Assembly: GCA_963920665.1 (NCBI GenBank) | Contig: OY987269.1 | Span: 3,474,501-3,538,500, forward strand | DNA length: 64,000 bases | Direction: 5' to 3' | DNA from: Straminergon stramineum | Taxonomy: Eukaryota > Streptophyta > Bryopsida > Hypnales > Calliergonaceae | Shown here: positions 1-12,700 of the stretch, piece by piece | Layout: every line of letters begins with the position of its first letter | How positions within the stretch are numbered: position 1 is the stretch's first letter | Notes under the pieces: model-generated | What the model was told of the DNA's origin: nothing | Seen by the model: the letters and a program-made list of their open reading frames with translations, nothing else | The model's database searches: none | Made by a program: the position numbers and the translations under genes

Positions 1-739
1 GTTTTTTCAGACAACCATTTGAACATGATGATGTTAGGCACCATCTCAACGTCAAAGTGGATGCAAATAGCAACACCACCGTGTTTTTTCACGTGAATTT
101 CACTTTTTTCATCTCCAACATCCACTTCAACCCCTAGTAGACGTAGAAATGTACAAGAAGACATGTAGACACCAAGTTGGACATGAAATGTCCAGGCCTT
201 AGACAGGAGCATGTTAAGGCCCAACACCAAAAAAAATGTAATTTCTTCCTGTGAATTAAAAGGTTTAGAGTGTTTTCAAAATGAAATTGGAATTATGACT
301 TTTGTCCAATATTATAGCAAATTCATACTCAAGGAAAAATTTGCACAAGAAAGATAAGTTGATACATGAAACTTTACAAGATTATTAGTAGTTTATAAAA
401 ATTCATGCTATACATTTTTGAGATTTGAATTTGAATCTAAAAAAACAAAAAAAATTAAATTAAAATTCTTTGGATTAGGTTAAGAAATCCAATATCACTT
501 GTCTACATAACATGCATATACACTAGTGTTGTGACCCTTGTCACAACCCTTTGATGGATGAATGCATTGATAGATGAAAGAATTTATGATGATTGTGTCA
601 TGACCTTCATGTCATGGTCTTTCATCGATAAATGCATTGATGGATAAACTAATCCATTCATGATGAAATGTGCACTAGTGGATAAGCAAAGATCGCCTGA
701 AGATAGATTTCTCCAGATGGTGGATTTGTGCACTATATA
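1..739. other. AT-rich intergenic DNA, no gene seen
   Basis: No open frame of note and no recognised element. A short locally repetitive patch at about 530-680 repeats words such as 'gatggatgaatgcattgat' and 'tcatgacctt', suggesting a decayed palindromic repeat. Confidence 0.4.
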
Positions 740-859
740 CTAGTAGAAAATTGTGTTGTAGTCAACAAAATTTAGCCAATGCAAATTCTCTATTTTTTGG
801 TAGAAAACATCAAAATGCGTTAGTTGAATTTTATTGACTACAACATAGTTTTCCACTAG
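740..859. repeat. 120-bp foldback (inverted repeat), transition-decayed
   Basis: The left arm from 740 (CTAGTAGAAAA...) and the reverse complement of the right arm ending at 859 (CTAGTGGAAAA...) align without gaps for about 44 bp. There are eight mismatches and all are transitions. The loop is about 30 bp. It may be a tiny MITE or a hairpin-RNA source. No target-site duplication was identified. Confidence 0.6.
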
Positions 860-2193
860 AGGTAGTGCTTAGAGATAGATATCTCTAAATGATGGATTTA
901 TATTGTGGCGTTAGAAAACTCCACTTGGATGACTAGAGCACTAGAGTTAGACAATTCCTAGAGAAAGACAAGTGTATTGGAACTTGGAGTGATACAACTC
1001 CAAGTAGAAGACTAAGATTTGGATAAGATGTGATTTAGAAAAGTACAACTACAACTTTTACTTTAGTGGAAGGTTCTAGATAGAACCAAGGATAGAAACC
1101 TAAAGATATATAGAAAAGGAAGTCTAGGTCTATTTTAAAGACTAGTAGTCTTTATTGATAGTCTCTAATATATAAGATGGAGCTTGGGGGTGAGGAAACT
1201 TTCTTTTTTGGAGATTGATCTCTCTCTATGGTCGGGTTGTTTGAGCTCGTTGTAGAAGCATTCTTGTTAATAAGTAAATTTTGTGTTTGTTTTAAGAGTT
1301 CTTTGTAATTTGAAGTTACAGGATGTGGGAAGTACGTAACAACTAGTCTTTTGTCAAGATATACGAGAACTTTAAATTTAATAAATTCAAGAAGTAGTTT
1401 GTTTACTTAAGAGAAAGTTTAAGATTTCGACTACATTATTGCAATGATTTTAATCCATTGTGATTATTGTATAATAATTTCCTAATATGTAGGCCAAAGT
1501 ATAGTAGTGGTATTGGATTCGCCACATGATTTTTAGTAGTTTTTACTTCAACATTAAGGAATGTGAGTGGGCCCCTATCTACTGAATCAAAATTAAAAGC
1601 TAATATTCTACTTGATATACATTGTATATTGTGAAATTTCTTTCTAAGAGGATCCATTGGAGAAAAATATCTCCTTTCACATAATACTTTTAGATTCTTA
1701 AGTTTAAGATGGGTAGTGACTAATATAATATTTCAAATTTCAAATTAAATTGGGGTTATTTGCATGTGGGAAAGAAAAAGAGACCATAAATATTAAAACT
1801 TGAACAATGTTGTGCATTCCACTTTCTTTTACTTGAGTATCTAATGTAAGGTAGGAGGTACATATGATGACCTTTACCATATAATTCACAATTTTGAAGA
1901 GGTCAAAATATTTCAGTAGATTTTCCTTAAAAAGAAATTTGGAATTGGCATTTAATCCAAATCATTTTCTATTTTTTGGACCTTCATGGAGTTTGTTATG
2001 AATTTTGAAATGGGAATCATAAAGGGCTCTAAAAACATTCACTACTTGATATGTTCATTATCGATACATTGAAGAAAAAAATATGTACCTCAATAATGTA
2101 CAAATAGTGTACATTTCAAGAGGTGGACGCTATTTGTGACCATTAAGCTTCAACTTCAAAAAATTATAACTAAGGTGAAAATACCCAAAACAA
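860..2193. other. AT-rich intergenic DNA with a degraded F-type fragment
   Basis: No gene seen. Around 1935-2000 the sequence resembles a module of TIR family F (word 'tattttttggacctt'), also found near 8885-8940 and, in more intact form, inside F1 and F2. The rest is unassigned AT-rich DNA. Confidence 0.35.
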
Positions 2194-2781
2194 TTAACCC
2201 TAGAATATAGAGATTCATCTCCAAAATTGACAATTTGAGAAAAATCATTATGAAAGGCTATTTGGAAATATATTTTGGAATTGATATACAAACAAAAGTT
2301 GTAGACTATGAGTTGTAGATTCCATCCATATAGTTAGATTCACCAATGCTATCACCAATCTTTTTTTTATAAAATTTGAAAGGAAAATTCCAAAATTCCT
2401 TCTAAATTTGATTACAAGCAAAATATATATCAATTTTTGAGTCAAATTTGTTGGATTGGATTTGAAATAAGTTTCTTTCACATAGTGATTATTTGAAATT
2501 TTTGTGCTCTTAAAACCTATTACCTCATTTTGGCAAATACCGTTTTGAATTAGAGTCAATGCAATTTTGGCTTGGTCAACCATTTGACATACTTACACAT
2601 TTGTAATTTTAGAAAAATATGTACTCAAGTAACACCAAATCCAACCCTTAGATAGGACAACAACTTGATAAAGTATCTCTACAAATTAAAGTAACTTTCA
2701 TCCAAGTAGTAATGAGGATGAAACTTGAGTTTCAATTTGTTCGTTGTCCACTTTTTGGATGTCAAAGCCCTCTAGGGTTAA
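2194..2781. mobile_element. TTAA-flanked TIR element, family B copy B1
   Basis: About 588 bp. It starts TTAA + CCCTAGA and ends CTCTAGGG + TTAA, so it has short inverted ends inside TTAA. The interior (for example 'gattcatctccaaaattg' near the left end and 'gcaattttggcttggtcaac' near the right) recurs in B2, B3 and B4. There is no transposase, so it is non-autonomous. Short open frames inside are shared by the copies and look like chance. Confidence 0.75.
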
Positions 2782-4419
2782 AATAAGCAATTTAGCATAG
2801 TTGGAGGCACATTTAAAAAATGAAATAAATAAATAATAATATATATTAGCAATTGAAAATCAAGAATTAAAAAAAGAATATAATTTTGGATAAGACATAT
2901 AATTATTATGAACTTCCAAAGTGGAAGCTTCCTAAACCTTTGAAATAGTTGGATGGTTTGTTTAAAAAAACCAAAATCTAAAGAATCAATAGTAAACCAA
3001 CTGCAATAATTAAGTAAGGGAACGATTTAATGGCACTTTAAGAGACACTTTCAATGGAAGTCTACTTATTAAAAACTTGTACATGGATGTTTTTAGGTGT
3101 TTTTACCTTACTTCTACAAAGCTCCAAAAATTATGAAACAATGTGGGTTAGATTCCAATTCTAGACTTCTAGTTGTTTTTCAAGGGAAATTTATTGAAAA
3201 ATATTTTAAGGAGTTGAACCTCTCCAAATTAATTTCTAGCTCTTAACCCCTTTATAGGATGTTTTGAGAGTGGCATGTGAAAGTCATTCCAACATATTCT
3301 AAGGGATACTATTGTACAATCACCATTTGATGATTCTAGAATGTGTCTTTTTGAAGTGGAATTTATACATGATGAGCACCTTTAAGTGTGTCATGTAGTT
3401 CCACAATTAGAAGCGAATTCTAGGGATTTGTATTCTTGCAAGAAATTAGTGAGTGAAGATGGGTGATGGACCTCGAATATACAAAGTTTGTACATACAAT
3501 AAGCTAGAGAAGAAGGAAGAGAAAACATCACAAACTTCTAGTGTGACACGTTTGTACCAATTGTTGGTCAAGTATTGACCAAAAACATTAGTAGCCAAGT
3601 AAGACACAACACTACAGATTGCAATGCATGATCAAGGAGCAAACCAAAGGAGTATGTGTGTGAAAGTATTTCACCCTAGAATTTTTGAAGGGTGGCGATA
3701 CCATAGGTACGTGTAGCGTTCTTGAACCCTAAAAATCCTTCAATAATTTCAAGTATTTTGATGAATCAAGGACAATAAGAAGGGCCAATTGAGCAATTGA
3801 GTCGCCTTTTATGCCCCTTGTTAAAAAATACTTCAATTGGCTACACAACCCAGATGTCCAAAGCATTGAGCAACTCCAGGTATTGAATTGAATCTTATGC
3901 ATGTTGTTCATTGGATTTGCAACAATGAAGTTTTTGAGCATTAGATGATTATTCAATTTCTTTAAACATTTCCCATATCTAAATTGTATTTTCTTGAGGC
4001 AATGTTATAGGGGACCATTACATTTCACATGAGATGCACTACAACAATTTAAAAGATGGGGGAACTGGTGTGGGTAAATTGCTAACTCTTACATGATGGC
4101 ATCATCAACTATAGTAGGGATTTGGTGAGAGAAAAGAAGAAGTTGGGAATGTACAAACTTGGTTTTTGAAACGCTTTTACCTACCTTCTTTGGTGACTTA
4201 TACATTTCTTGTTTTTTCTTGAAATGTAGTCATTTTATTGAGTGCTTTTATAAGATTGTGTTGAGTACTTCTTTTAGCTTTGTGGAGGTTGTAAGGGAAG
4301 ATAAAGCCAATTTCTTGAGAGAAAGAACAAAATATTGTAGCCTTCAAAGAGAAGTGCAAGAGCAGTAGAGAGATTGTAGAGATTGTAGGTTTATTGCAAT
4401 TTATAGTTGATAGAGTGAA
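2782..4419. other. AT-rich intergenic DNA, no gene seen
   Basis: No coding region supported. Around 3110-3210 is a diverged stretch related to family F (word 'atgtgggttagattcca' at about 3140). A lone TTAACCCC word lies at 3243-3250 without a recognised partner end. The remainder may be old TE debris. Confidence 0.35.
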
Positions 4420-5220
4420 AAATCGACTTTCTCACAACCTGAAATTGTCTTAAAGAGTTCATTAGAGGATCCTTATAGTGTGGGAGAGGCATTATGCTTT
4501 ATGCTCAATTATTGTTGGGGGTTTAGAAACTACAACATACGTAATAAGAGTATTGAGAAGAGATATGGGGGTAGAGGTATGTGACAATATTCTAAGGAAT
4601 GCATTGAAAGAACAAGCCGAGTGTCTTCTTTTTTGAATGTTGAAAAACTTGCTTTGAGCCAAAAGAACATCAAAGAAAGATTTTGTTTTACTCAAACCTA
4701 CAAAGATTGGGTGGTAAAAGACTGGAAGTAGGTAGTGCTTAGTGATTAAACAAAAGTAAATTGTTTCAACTCAAATGAGAGGATGTGGTGTTGAAGAGAA
4801 GACAAAGAAACCATTCATGTACATGTAATGAATTATATTGTTGAGCATGTTAGAGGCCTCATAATGCTTTAGAGTTGTTTGGCATATAGAGGATTGGGAT
4901 CATTGCACAATATACAAGGGCATTTGAATGCCAAATATTATCTTGCAATTTTAGAGGCAAATTTGTACATTGCAAGGCGTTAATGTGGGTACAATCTTGA
5001 ACAAGTTATTTCCAATACAATAATGTTGGCATGCAATAGAGGTTGTTCAAGGATGGTTTGGGAAGTAACATACCATTTTGTATTCTAGAGTGGCCTATAC
5101 AATCCCCTAACCTAAATCCCATTGAAGATGTATAGGCTTCACTCAAACAACAATTAAACTCCTTTCTAGTCCTTTAAGTGGTATCCTTCAATTCTAAAAG
5201 TAAGTGCAAGAGCATTTTTT
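4420..5220 (+). pseudogene. Tc1-type (Tc1/mariner) transposase relic
   Basis: Conceptual translation across stops and one frameshift gives a recognisable Tc1-like DDE transposase. In order it shows: an N-terminal helix-turn-helix-like stretch (GLETTTYVIRV...ILRNALKEQ, about 4516-4610); TYKDWVVKDWK; the first catalytic segment VVLSD followed by a stop where the usual Glu of SDE would be (4738-4749); LHNIQGHLNAKYYLAILE (about 4905-4960); QYN in place of the usual QDN second catalytic site (5013-5021); and WPIQSPNLNPIED with the last acidic residue at 5124-5126. Spacing between the second and third catalytic positions is about 35 residues, as in DD34E Tc1 elements and unlike plant DD39D mariners. 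It is clearly dead: several in-frame stops, a frameshift near 4983-5000 and a lost catalytic residue. Element ends were not found. Confidence 0.85.
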
Positions 5221-5228
5221 TCCATTAG

Positions 5229-5483
5229 AGGCCATATTCGTTATATCGAGACTCTTTACAAATTTTGAGACAAAATGCTAGTTATTGGAAAATTCATTTA
5301 AAAAAATAATAATTGAAACAAAATAAATAAATAATGCTCAAAGAACGATCCTATAATGAAATTCTAGGAGTTGGTGTTGTTACCTATTTATAAAAAAATA
5401 TTAGTGAAGAGATAAAGCGGTTTATCTTTGAGTTGAGGATAAAAATGAGACTATGAAAAGTCTCAATAGAACAAATATGGCCT
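5229..5483. mobile_element. Short TIR element, family H copy H1
   Basis: About 255 bp. Ends are AGGCCATATTCG...(GAGACT) and (AGTCTC)...AAATATGGCCT, forming imperfect TIRs of roughly 25 bp. Flanks are CCATTAG and TTATTAG, an imperfect 7-bp target-site duplication. The second copy H2 at 31778-32030 is nearly collinear. No coding capacity. Confidence 0.7.
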
Positions 5484-8188
5484 TATTAGTGTAGAAGAGT
5501 GTAAGAGATTGTATCCTAGCATGCCTAAAAATATAGTGGTTGTTTTGGATGCAAAAGGATTGTAGACACATCTTTTTAATAGCTTTTGAGGTGTAGTGCA
5601 AAAACCAAGTCTATGTTTATAGTGTGCTTCAATCATCTTCATCTAGTTTGTTGTCATTGAAATCATCATTTACTTGTTATGGTATTGTGTGGTCCTTCAT
5701 ACTCTACAATTTTTGTTTTAACAACTTTTGATTTTGATCCCTCTTGTTTACTACATCGTCATTTGAATTTGCTTGTTTCTTTGAAGAAACTAAGATTTTT
5801 TAGTCATTGTATGTATAATGCACCACTTAGCCAATCACATAATTAATTTCCAATTTAGAAATTATATACTCGGAGTCCATGCCCCAAATACTATAGAAAC
5901 CCTACTCCTTGAATATGCTCATCTTCAAGCACAATATCCACAATACCGTAAAATATACACCAAATAGTGAAATTAGGTTGCCTTAACAATTTCGTTGCCT
6001 AACCCCAAGAAAGCTACTAGCTTTACTAGCCATCAAAATCAACAAATACTTCTACAGATATCAGTTCCTGATTTGTACACATGGAAGTTCATGAATCCCA
6101 AATGCAACAATACCTAATTCAAAAGTAGTACATTCTACAATACAGTTAGTAACTATACGTATTTATATAGTGTCAAATATCAAGAAATTAGTACGGGGCA
6201 ACCTAATTTCACTATTTCGTGTAGGCCAATTCTGTCTGCACCATGCCACCATCCTAGAGAGGTCAAATGGGCGCTTTATGGACCTCCTACCTTCGCAGTG
6301 TAAGTGCATGCCACATTGCCCCGAGTGTCATCAGTAGTCAGAACGTTGAGCAAGAATTTCTGCATCTCAATCATCCACACAAATATGTTGCAGCAGAATG
6401 TCATTCCGTGGGGGAAGGCATCCACACCCGTACCTTACTCAACACCTGCTCGATCTGAGCAAGTGCTCTCCTGCTCTCCTTACAAACGCTTTTTCCTGAC
6501 AGTCTAATTCGGATAGTGTGCTGATATGATAGGACCGCAGTGATGCCAGTGTCTGTCAGTTCAGTTTATATCGTTCAGTTTCTTCATGAGAGAAAAACAG
6601 AAGTTAAGTTAATTCTAAGCTGATCATCATCGATCTGCAGTTCCTGGCACTCAGACGGACTGATCGATCGATCTGCAGTGCTCAAATTGAATTGGGCATT
6701 GCTTCAATCTGACATTGCTTGCTTGCCTGAGTGGCTCTTCCCGAATGATAATAATAACTAACACGTGATTTGGAACCCTGGGATTGTTTAACTTAGAATA
6801 CTGGAGCCACGCTGATAAAGTAATCTGCATTCCGAAGCGGAAAGCCGGAAACGGCTCTTATCATTCAATTCGTTTGACAAAGGAGGCTCCGTTGAGGAGC
6901 GGCTACGGTAACAACTAAAGTAACTTAAAGCCTCCTCAGTCATTACTTTCACGTAATGGAGCAACGTCTTTTCTAGGGTCTGCACACCTGGGGATAGTAG
7001 TATTCAATTCGACTGTCGATAGGGGATCAGGAAGGTAATTACACCTGGGCAAACCCAATCCACTAATAATAGTAAATAATTAATAACGTTCAGTAGTCCA
7101 AAGACCATTGTTTAACCCTTCAACGAGTAAAAGGACGCTCACTAATAGTAACTTAATAACGCTAAGGTAGCCTGCTCTTAAAGCGACCATTTTTTTATTT
7201 GATTTTTGGGAAAGAAACGGTGACCATTAATCCCTCACCGTCCAAGGGGACCAAAAGTGTCCTAAGGTCAAATTTAAAGTGTTTTAACTTTTGCATCCAT
7301 TGTCCGAATTCAATAAAACTTGTTGAAAAATTTTGGGCTCTGTCTTCTAGTTTGTGTGGTAAAATTTTCACATCAATACAAGATTTTCTGAATTTTCGGA
7401 AGCAATCAAAGTTCAATAGTTCAATTTGAGTTCACCAAATTGCATTTGATGGTTGCAACTTGGGGGACTTGCATCTCCTTCATCCAAAGTTTGTTTTCAA
7501 TAAAAATTGTTGGGTTATGATACCCTTGAAGTCTAGTTATTGTGGTAGAATTTTCATGTCAATCCAAGTTGTTTTGAATGTCTAGGAGCAATTCGAAGTT
7601 CAAAATCCCTAACTTTTTTGGATTACATTGAACTTCAGCGGCTTGATTCTTCTTCATACAATGTTCGTTTCCAATAAAAAAAAATTGAAAAAGTTATGCA
7701 TACTAGTCTAGTTTGTGTATATAAAATTTCATATCAATACAAGAAGTTATGAATAACTAAGAAGCATTTTAGTAGAAGGAGGTTGAGTTTTTGATGTATT
7801 TTTTGCAACTTTTCTTGCTATTTTTTGACATTTCAAAGCCATTCTGCAATCACAATGAGTCGATTGAATGATATTTTCTTCATCAATGTGTTTGTATATT
7901 GATTTTGAAACACTTTATAGTTTAAAGTTTCTTCATTTGAGTAGATTTAGAACCCAAATGTCGCCTCTAAATATATTTTTAGGAAAAATTCAGCATCCTT
8001 TTTCATCACTAAAACATTATAATCTTGCAATCTATGTGTCAAATGACACCAAATTTTATGCATGTCATCTACAACAAGTGCACTACAAGATTGTATGGTT
8101 GAGATCTCCATAACTTACTGAAAATTATATCTACAACACTTCAAAAGAAATGTTATTTTTCAACCTATTCAGGCCTAGGGCAGTGAGG
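5484..8188. other. Intergenic DNA with a GC-richer patch; orphan F-type terminus
   Basis: No gene recognised. From about 6230 to 7180 base composition is closer to that of the gene-containing regions, but open frames are under 70 codons and overlap each other. At 7165-7185 the sequence 'taaggtagcctgctctta' matches the terminal repeat of family F without a clear partner. From 7190 to 8180 the DNA is AT-rich, with one short run of mutually overlapping open frames on both strands that I judge non-coding. Confidence 0.35.
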
Positions 8189-8777
8189 GTAAACCCCTAA
8201 ACATCTAGATTCATCTCCAAAATTGTCGATTTGAGAAAAATTAGTATAAAATGCTATTTGGAAGCATATTCTGAAATTGATATACAAATAAAAGTTGTAG
8301 ATTGTGAGTTGTAGGTTTCATCCATACAATTAGATTCACCAATGCTATCACCAATATTTTTTTCATAAAATTTGAAAGGTGAGGTTCAAACTTTCTTCTA
8401 AATTTGATTACAAGCAAAATATTATCATTTTTTGAGTAAAATTTGTTGGAATGGATTTGAAATGAGGTTCTTTTCACATGGTGATTTTTCAAAAATATTG
8501 TGTTTTTAACATCTATAACCTCATTTTGAGATATCCCATTTTTAACTAGAGTCAATGCAATTTTGGCTTGATCAACCACTTGACATACTTATACATTTGT
8601 AATTTTAGAAAAATATATACTCTAGTAATACCAAATCCAACCCTTAGATAGGACAACAACTTGATAAAGTATCTCCATAAATTAAAATAACTTTCATCCA
8701 AATAGTAAGGAGGATGAAAGTTGAATTTCAATATGTTCATTGTCCATAAAATGGATGTCAAAGCACTTAGGGGGTAA
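8189..8777. mobile_element. TTAA-type TIR element, family B copy B2
   Basis: Collinear with B1 over its length. Ends are GTAA + ACCCCTAA and CTTAGGGG + GTAA. Both flanking tetramers read GTAA rather than TTAA. Contains the family words 'gattcatctccaaaattg' and 'gcaattttggcttgatcaac'. Non-autonomous. Confidence 0.7.
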
Positions 8778-8789
8778 AAATGAGAAACC

Positions 8790-9106
8790 TAGAAGATAAA
8801 GTGACCATTTAAGTTAAGAATCGATTGCCTTTCCACATAAGCTAAACTCCTTGAAACCAATTTTAGTAAATTTTTAGAGGAAGATAAATGGAATTGGTGT
8901 CTAATCTAGGTCATTTCATATTTTTTGGACCTTCGTAGATTTAGTGACAAGTTTTTGGAGTTGAAATGCAATGGTCACTAAAAGCGACGACCTCTTGAAA
9001 TGTAGATTGTTGGTACATTAAAGAAAGCAAAATGTGTCTCTCTACCATGATTGCTTCTAGAACATTGGCCCTTTTATAGCAAACTACCTTAATCCAAAGA
9101 TCATTG
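8790..9106. repeat. Degraded family F fragment
   Basis: 'aaagtgaccatttaag' at about 8798 and 'catattttttggaccttcg' at about 8917 follow the order seen in family F just inside its terminal repeat. The terminus itself is missing, perhaps displaced by B2 next door. Assignment is by eye and tentative. Confidence 0.35.
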
Positions 9107-9760
9107 TTAATCCTTGAACCGTAAATGCTTGAGGAACCAAATATTGGTATTGACAATACTTTGAAGTTAGATAAAAACCTAACTAAATTTTTATAGTGGT
9201 TTATATATTTGAAAAAAATCTTTTTGAACTCTTGTTTTAGCATAAAAAATCCAATTGTAAAAACAATTGATCATAATTTTTCTATTCATGATTTTGTGCA
9301 AGGGCGTCCATTGCAGTTTAGACTTCCCATAGTATTGGGGGCTCTTAGAAATGAGCCTCAAATATACTAGAAACTGGAGAAAAAATCACATTTTAAATTC
9401 ATTAAATAGAGAGAGAGTAAGTAGATTTTGAGAAGCCATAATTTAATTGGGGTTATGCATATTAGGCTCTCTAACCTCATATTTTTTTTGTGACCAACTT
9501 TTGAGATTTGATATGTGAAAAGAAGATTGAAGACTTCAAATGACTTTTGTAGTTTTAACACCCTCATGATCAAACATTATAATTTTTCAATTAATAAGTG
9601 ATATTGTTGTGTTTTCTTTCCCTATGTGATCTCTAGCATATCTTGTTTGAATTTGTATGGCTACAAATTTAAAAAAAACTAATACAACTTATCAAAATGA
9701 TGGATTTTTGTTCAATTTAGAGAAAATTTCTAAAACTTGAAAAATAGCCTTGGGCATTTA
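9107..9760. mobile_element. Diverged TTAA-type TIR element, family A copy A4 (reverse orientation)
   Basis: Collinear with A1, A2 and A3 but clearly older. The right end 'gccttgggcattta' is recognisable and the left end is eroded ('taaatgcttgagg'). Shared internal words include 'aattggggttatgcat' and 'aacaccctcatgatcaaacat'. No coding region. Confidence 0.65.
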
Positions 9761-12700
9761 AAAAATGCTCTAGACATGGGGTTTTTCCTATGGATGATTT
9801 CACCTAAGTTTGTAGGATGGAAAAAATTATTTTTTGTCCAATTTTTTTAGAAGTTACTTAAGTATGTTTTCAATAATTAGTTGATTTCAAATTCCTTCAT
9901 CATGGTAATATTATCCTTCCCGAAGAAAAAGATGCTTAATCTACAATTCATCCTTGTTACTACAATAGTAGAATACTAATAAATATTGGTCATTTCTTGC
10001 TATTTACTCTTGATGTGACTATTAACCATAAAAATGATATTTATTGAATTTGAATCCACTTAATGAAATGAAGATCATCAAGTGTGGTTTCTACTCTAAT
10101 TGGAAACCTTAAAGAATTCATAAATTTCAAAAAATTTATAGCATTATGAACTTTGGGCCCATAAGCATGGTTGGTTGAACATAAAAAAACTAATTTGTAT
10201 CTAGTTGCAAAATGGCAACAAATATAGTAATGGGTAGTGAGACTTGAAATTAGTGGTCTTGGGCATGTCCTTTAGGTGGTAATGAAGCGTCAAGTAGATA
10301 GTTCTATTAGCCATGCTTTGACCAAGTCCTAAGTGTTACATTCAAGCTTTTATAGTAGTAGGGATAATTATGTGGGTGAATATGATGAAATGCAAGTGGT
10401 TGTATAAATTTTGGAGGTACAATATTTTTTTTCAAAGGTGAGGTATGTATGAGGCTATAAGTGTAACCATGGTGAATACTCATACTAAGTAAGAGAATCC
10501 ATTTAATGCACCTTAAGAAAAGATATTCCTAGTGTCAAAACATTGTACAAGCAAGAGGTTAAATTGAAAGGAACTTTAATGAATTAATACTATTCCTTTC
10601 CCAAGCTATTAGCTTTGTATTACCATAAATAGATCCATTCATCATCAAAAATAGTCATCAACTCCACATTGTTGTCACCCTTCAAATACTTACTATTTTG
10701 GACATCTTAACAAATTTTTTTCCATGAAAAAAACCAAGGATCTACATCCTATTTGGGGGGTATATCCATGAATAAATGAGCATTCATATTTTGAACATCA
10801 AGGATTGCAAATATCCCATGTACATATAAATTTGTTTTTTGATTCATCCAAAAGATTATAGATTCATGTACTTATTATCTCACATTTTTGTATTGTAGAT
10901 TCTCAAAATTCAAATCAGGAAAAAAAAAATTATAGTTCAAATAGCACAAATATATTTCCTCTCATGACTAAATTTTTTTGAGTGAAACCATGGCCATTGC
11001 AAATGAATTTAAATAGTTGTATAGTTAGAAAAATCGTTGAAAATCACTACAATTCAAACTAAAAAGAAATCAATTTTTATAAAAATTACTAGTACTCAAT
11101 CCAAATTTCTTTTTGGACAATTAATCTTTGTTTATAAATATTAATTAATGCAATGGAAGTTTCTACAATATATACATGTTCTATGGGTCAATTATAGTTT
11201 CTAATTTTTATTTAATAGTTATTGTTAGATCATCCTTCTAAGTTGTACTTTCTAACACATCTTTACCCTTTTGAAAATTTGGACCATCCCCTTGTCCCTA
11301 TGCTCTCAAAATGTTGTAATTTAGAACAAATTATTGTTGAAGCTAAGTAGGATTCCAAAAATCTCTTTCTAAAGATTGATCTCCCTTTTTGATGATTGTA
11401 TTGAACAAAAAAAAACCAATGATTGTCCTTAGATTACATATTGAAATTCAGTTCTAAATGATTTTGGTTTATGCTTTGTATCTTGTGGAGTGGTTTCCTA
11501 ATATTGAAAATTCTGATGTATGTACAATTCCAAAATTGTTCTTGTTTTTAAGAATTCACCATCCATACATTGGTGAATCTAATATTATCACAAGTAGTAG
11601 GTGTATAGAAAAGATGTTCTTAGATTATGGACAATTTCAAGGTATTTTTCTTTATTCATAATTTTTCAAATATTTTTTGTGAGTCTCTTTCAATGTTACC
11701 TTGGCTTTAATAGTTGCAAAGTAAAGGCCTCACAATCTTTATTTTTTTCTATCAACACATAGTACGATAAGGATATGCAAACCCAACAATACGTGCCAAA
11801 TTAACACTATATATTATTGTTGTATATTTCTTTGTCCTTAATTATTTTAGTACAAAATGTTAGGTTTCTAAGCTACTATTGTGTTTGCATATGTTTACCT
11901 TATTTGTGATTCAGATGTAGATAATAGATTGTTGACAAATCACCCAATGTGGAAAATAATAATAAAGCAATTATTTGTATTATCTAAAATAAAGGCATGT
12001 AGGAAGGCTAGTAAGCTCTTAGACCTTTATTATGATGACAATAAGGTATTTTAATGTGTAAAACACTTGGACAATTTTTTACTGTTAAAACAATTTTTTC
12101 TTCTATTATTTTGGGTTGAAATAAATTTTAGCAGTGATTAGTAATTTAAATTCCTCTAATGTTCTAACCCTGTAAAGATGTGACCCCCAATAACCCAAAT
12201 AGTCACCAAAATTATCTGATTATTGGACCATGAACTTATGTGCATTCTCTTTTTCTTTTTGTTAACAGTGAAGTCAAGTCATCCATCAGACCACTCTGGT
12301 CCGCAGCGTCCTTCCAGGGTTAAATTTTGCAAGATACTTACCGATAGTTCAAGACCTTCACTGGAGCTACATCCATCCGTGTACACTGCGAACAGTTTGA
12401 TTCATCAAATGTTTGCTATTTTAGGAAGAATGTACAGAATCTACAGGTGGGCTGACTTCCAATGAAAGGAATCCAAATACGTGTGTCTATTGTAGTCAAC
12501 TCTTCAGCCTTTCGCCGAACCCAGGGAGCCTCTTCCCTTCTGCAAGGTAGACCCAGTTGAATGCCACCAACAAATTGTGATTTGAGTGAAAATGATTCCA
12601 TCAGTTAGCAAAACAGCCACTGGCACTCTCATTTCGCAGCAAACTTTCACTGTACCTTCCCGGTTCTGTCATCGCAGGCGCCCACAATCAGCAGTAACTT

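Noticed and set aside
2248..2583. 111-codon frame and similar ones at 8241-8579 and 29887-30189
   Set aside because: All are the same part of family B elements, and conservation is at DNA level with frame-breaking differences.
7160..7180. 'cgctaaggtagc' resembling a large-subunit rRNA word
   Set aside because: The surrounding sequence does not match rRNA; the word is part of the family F terminal repeat.
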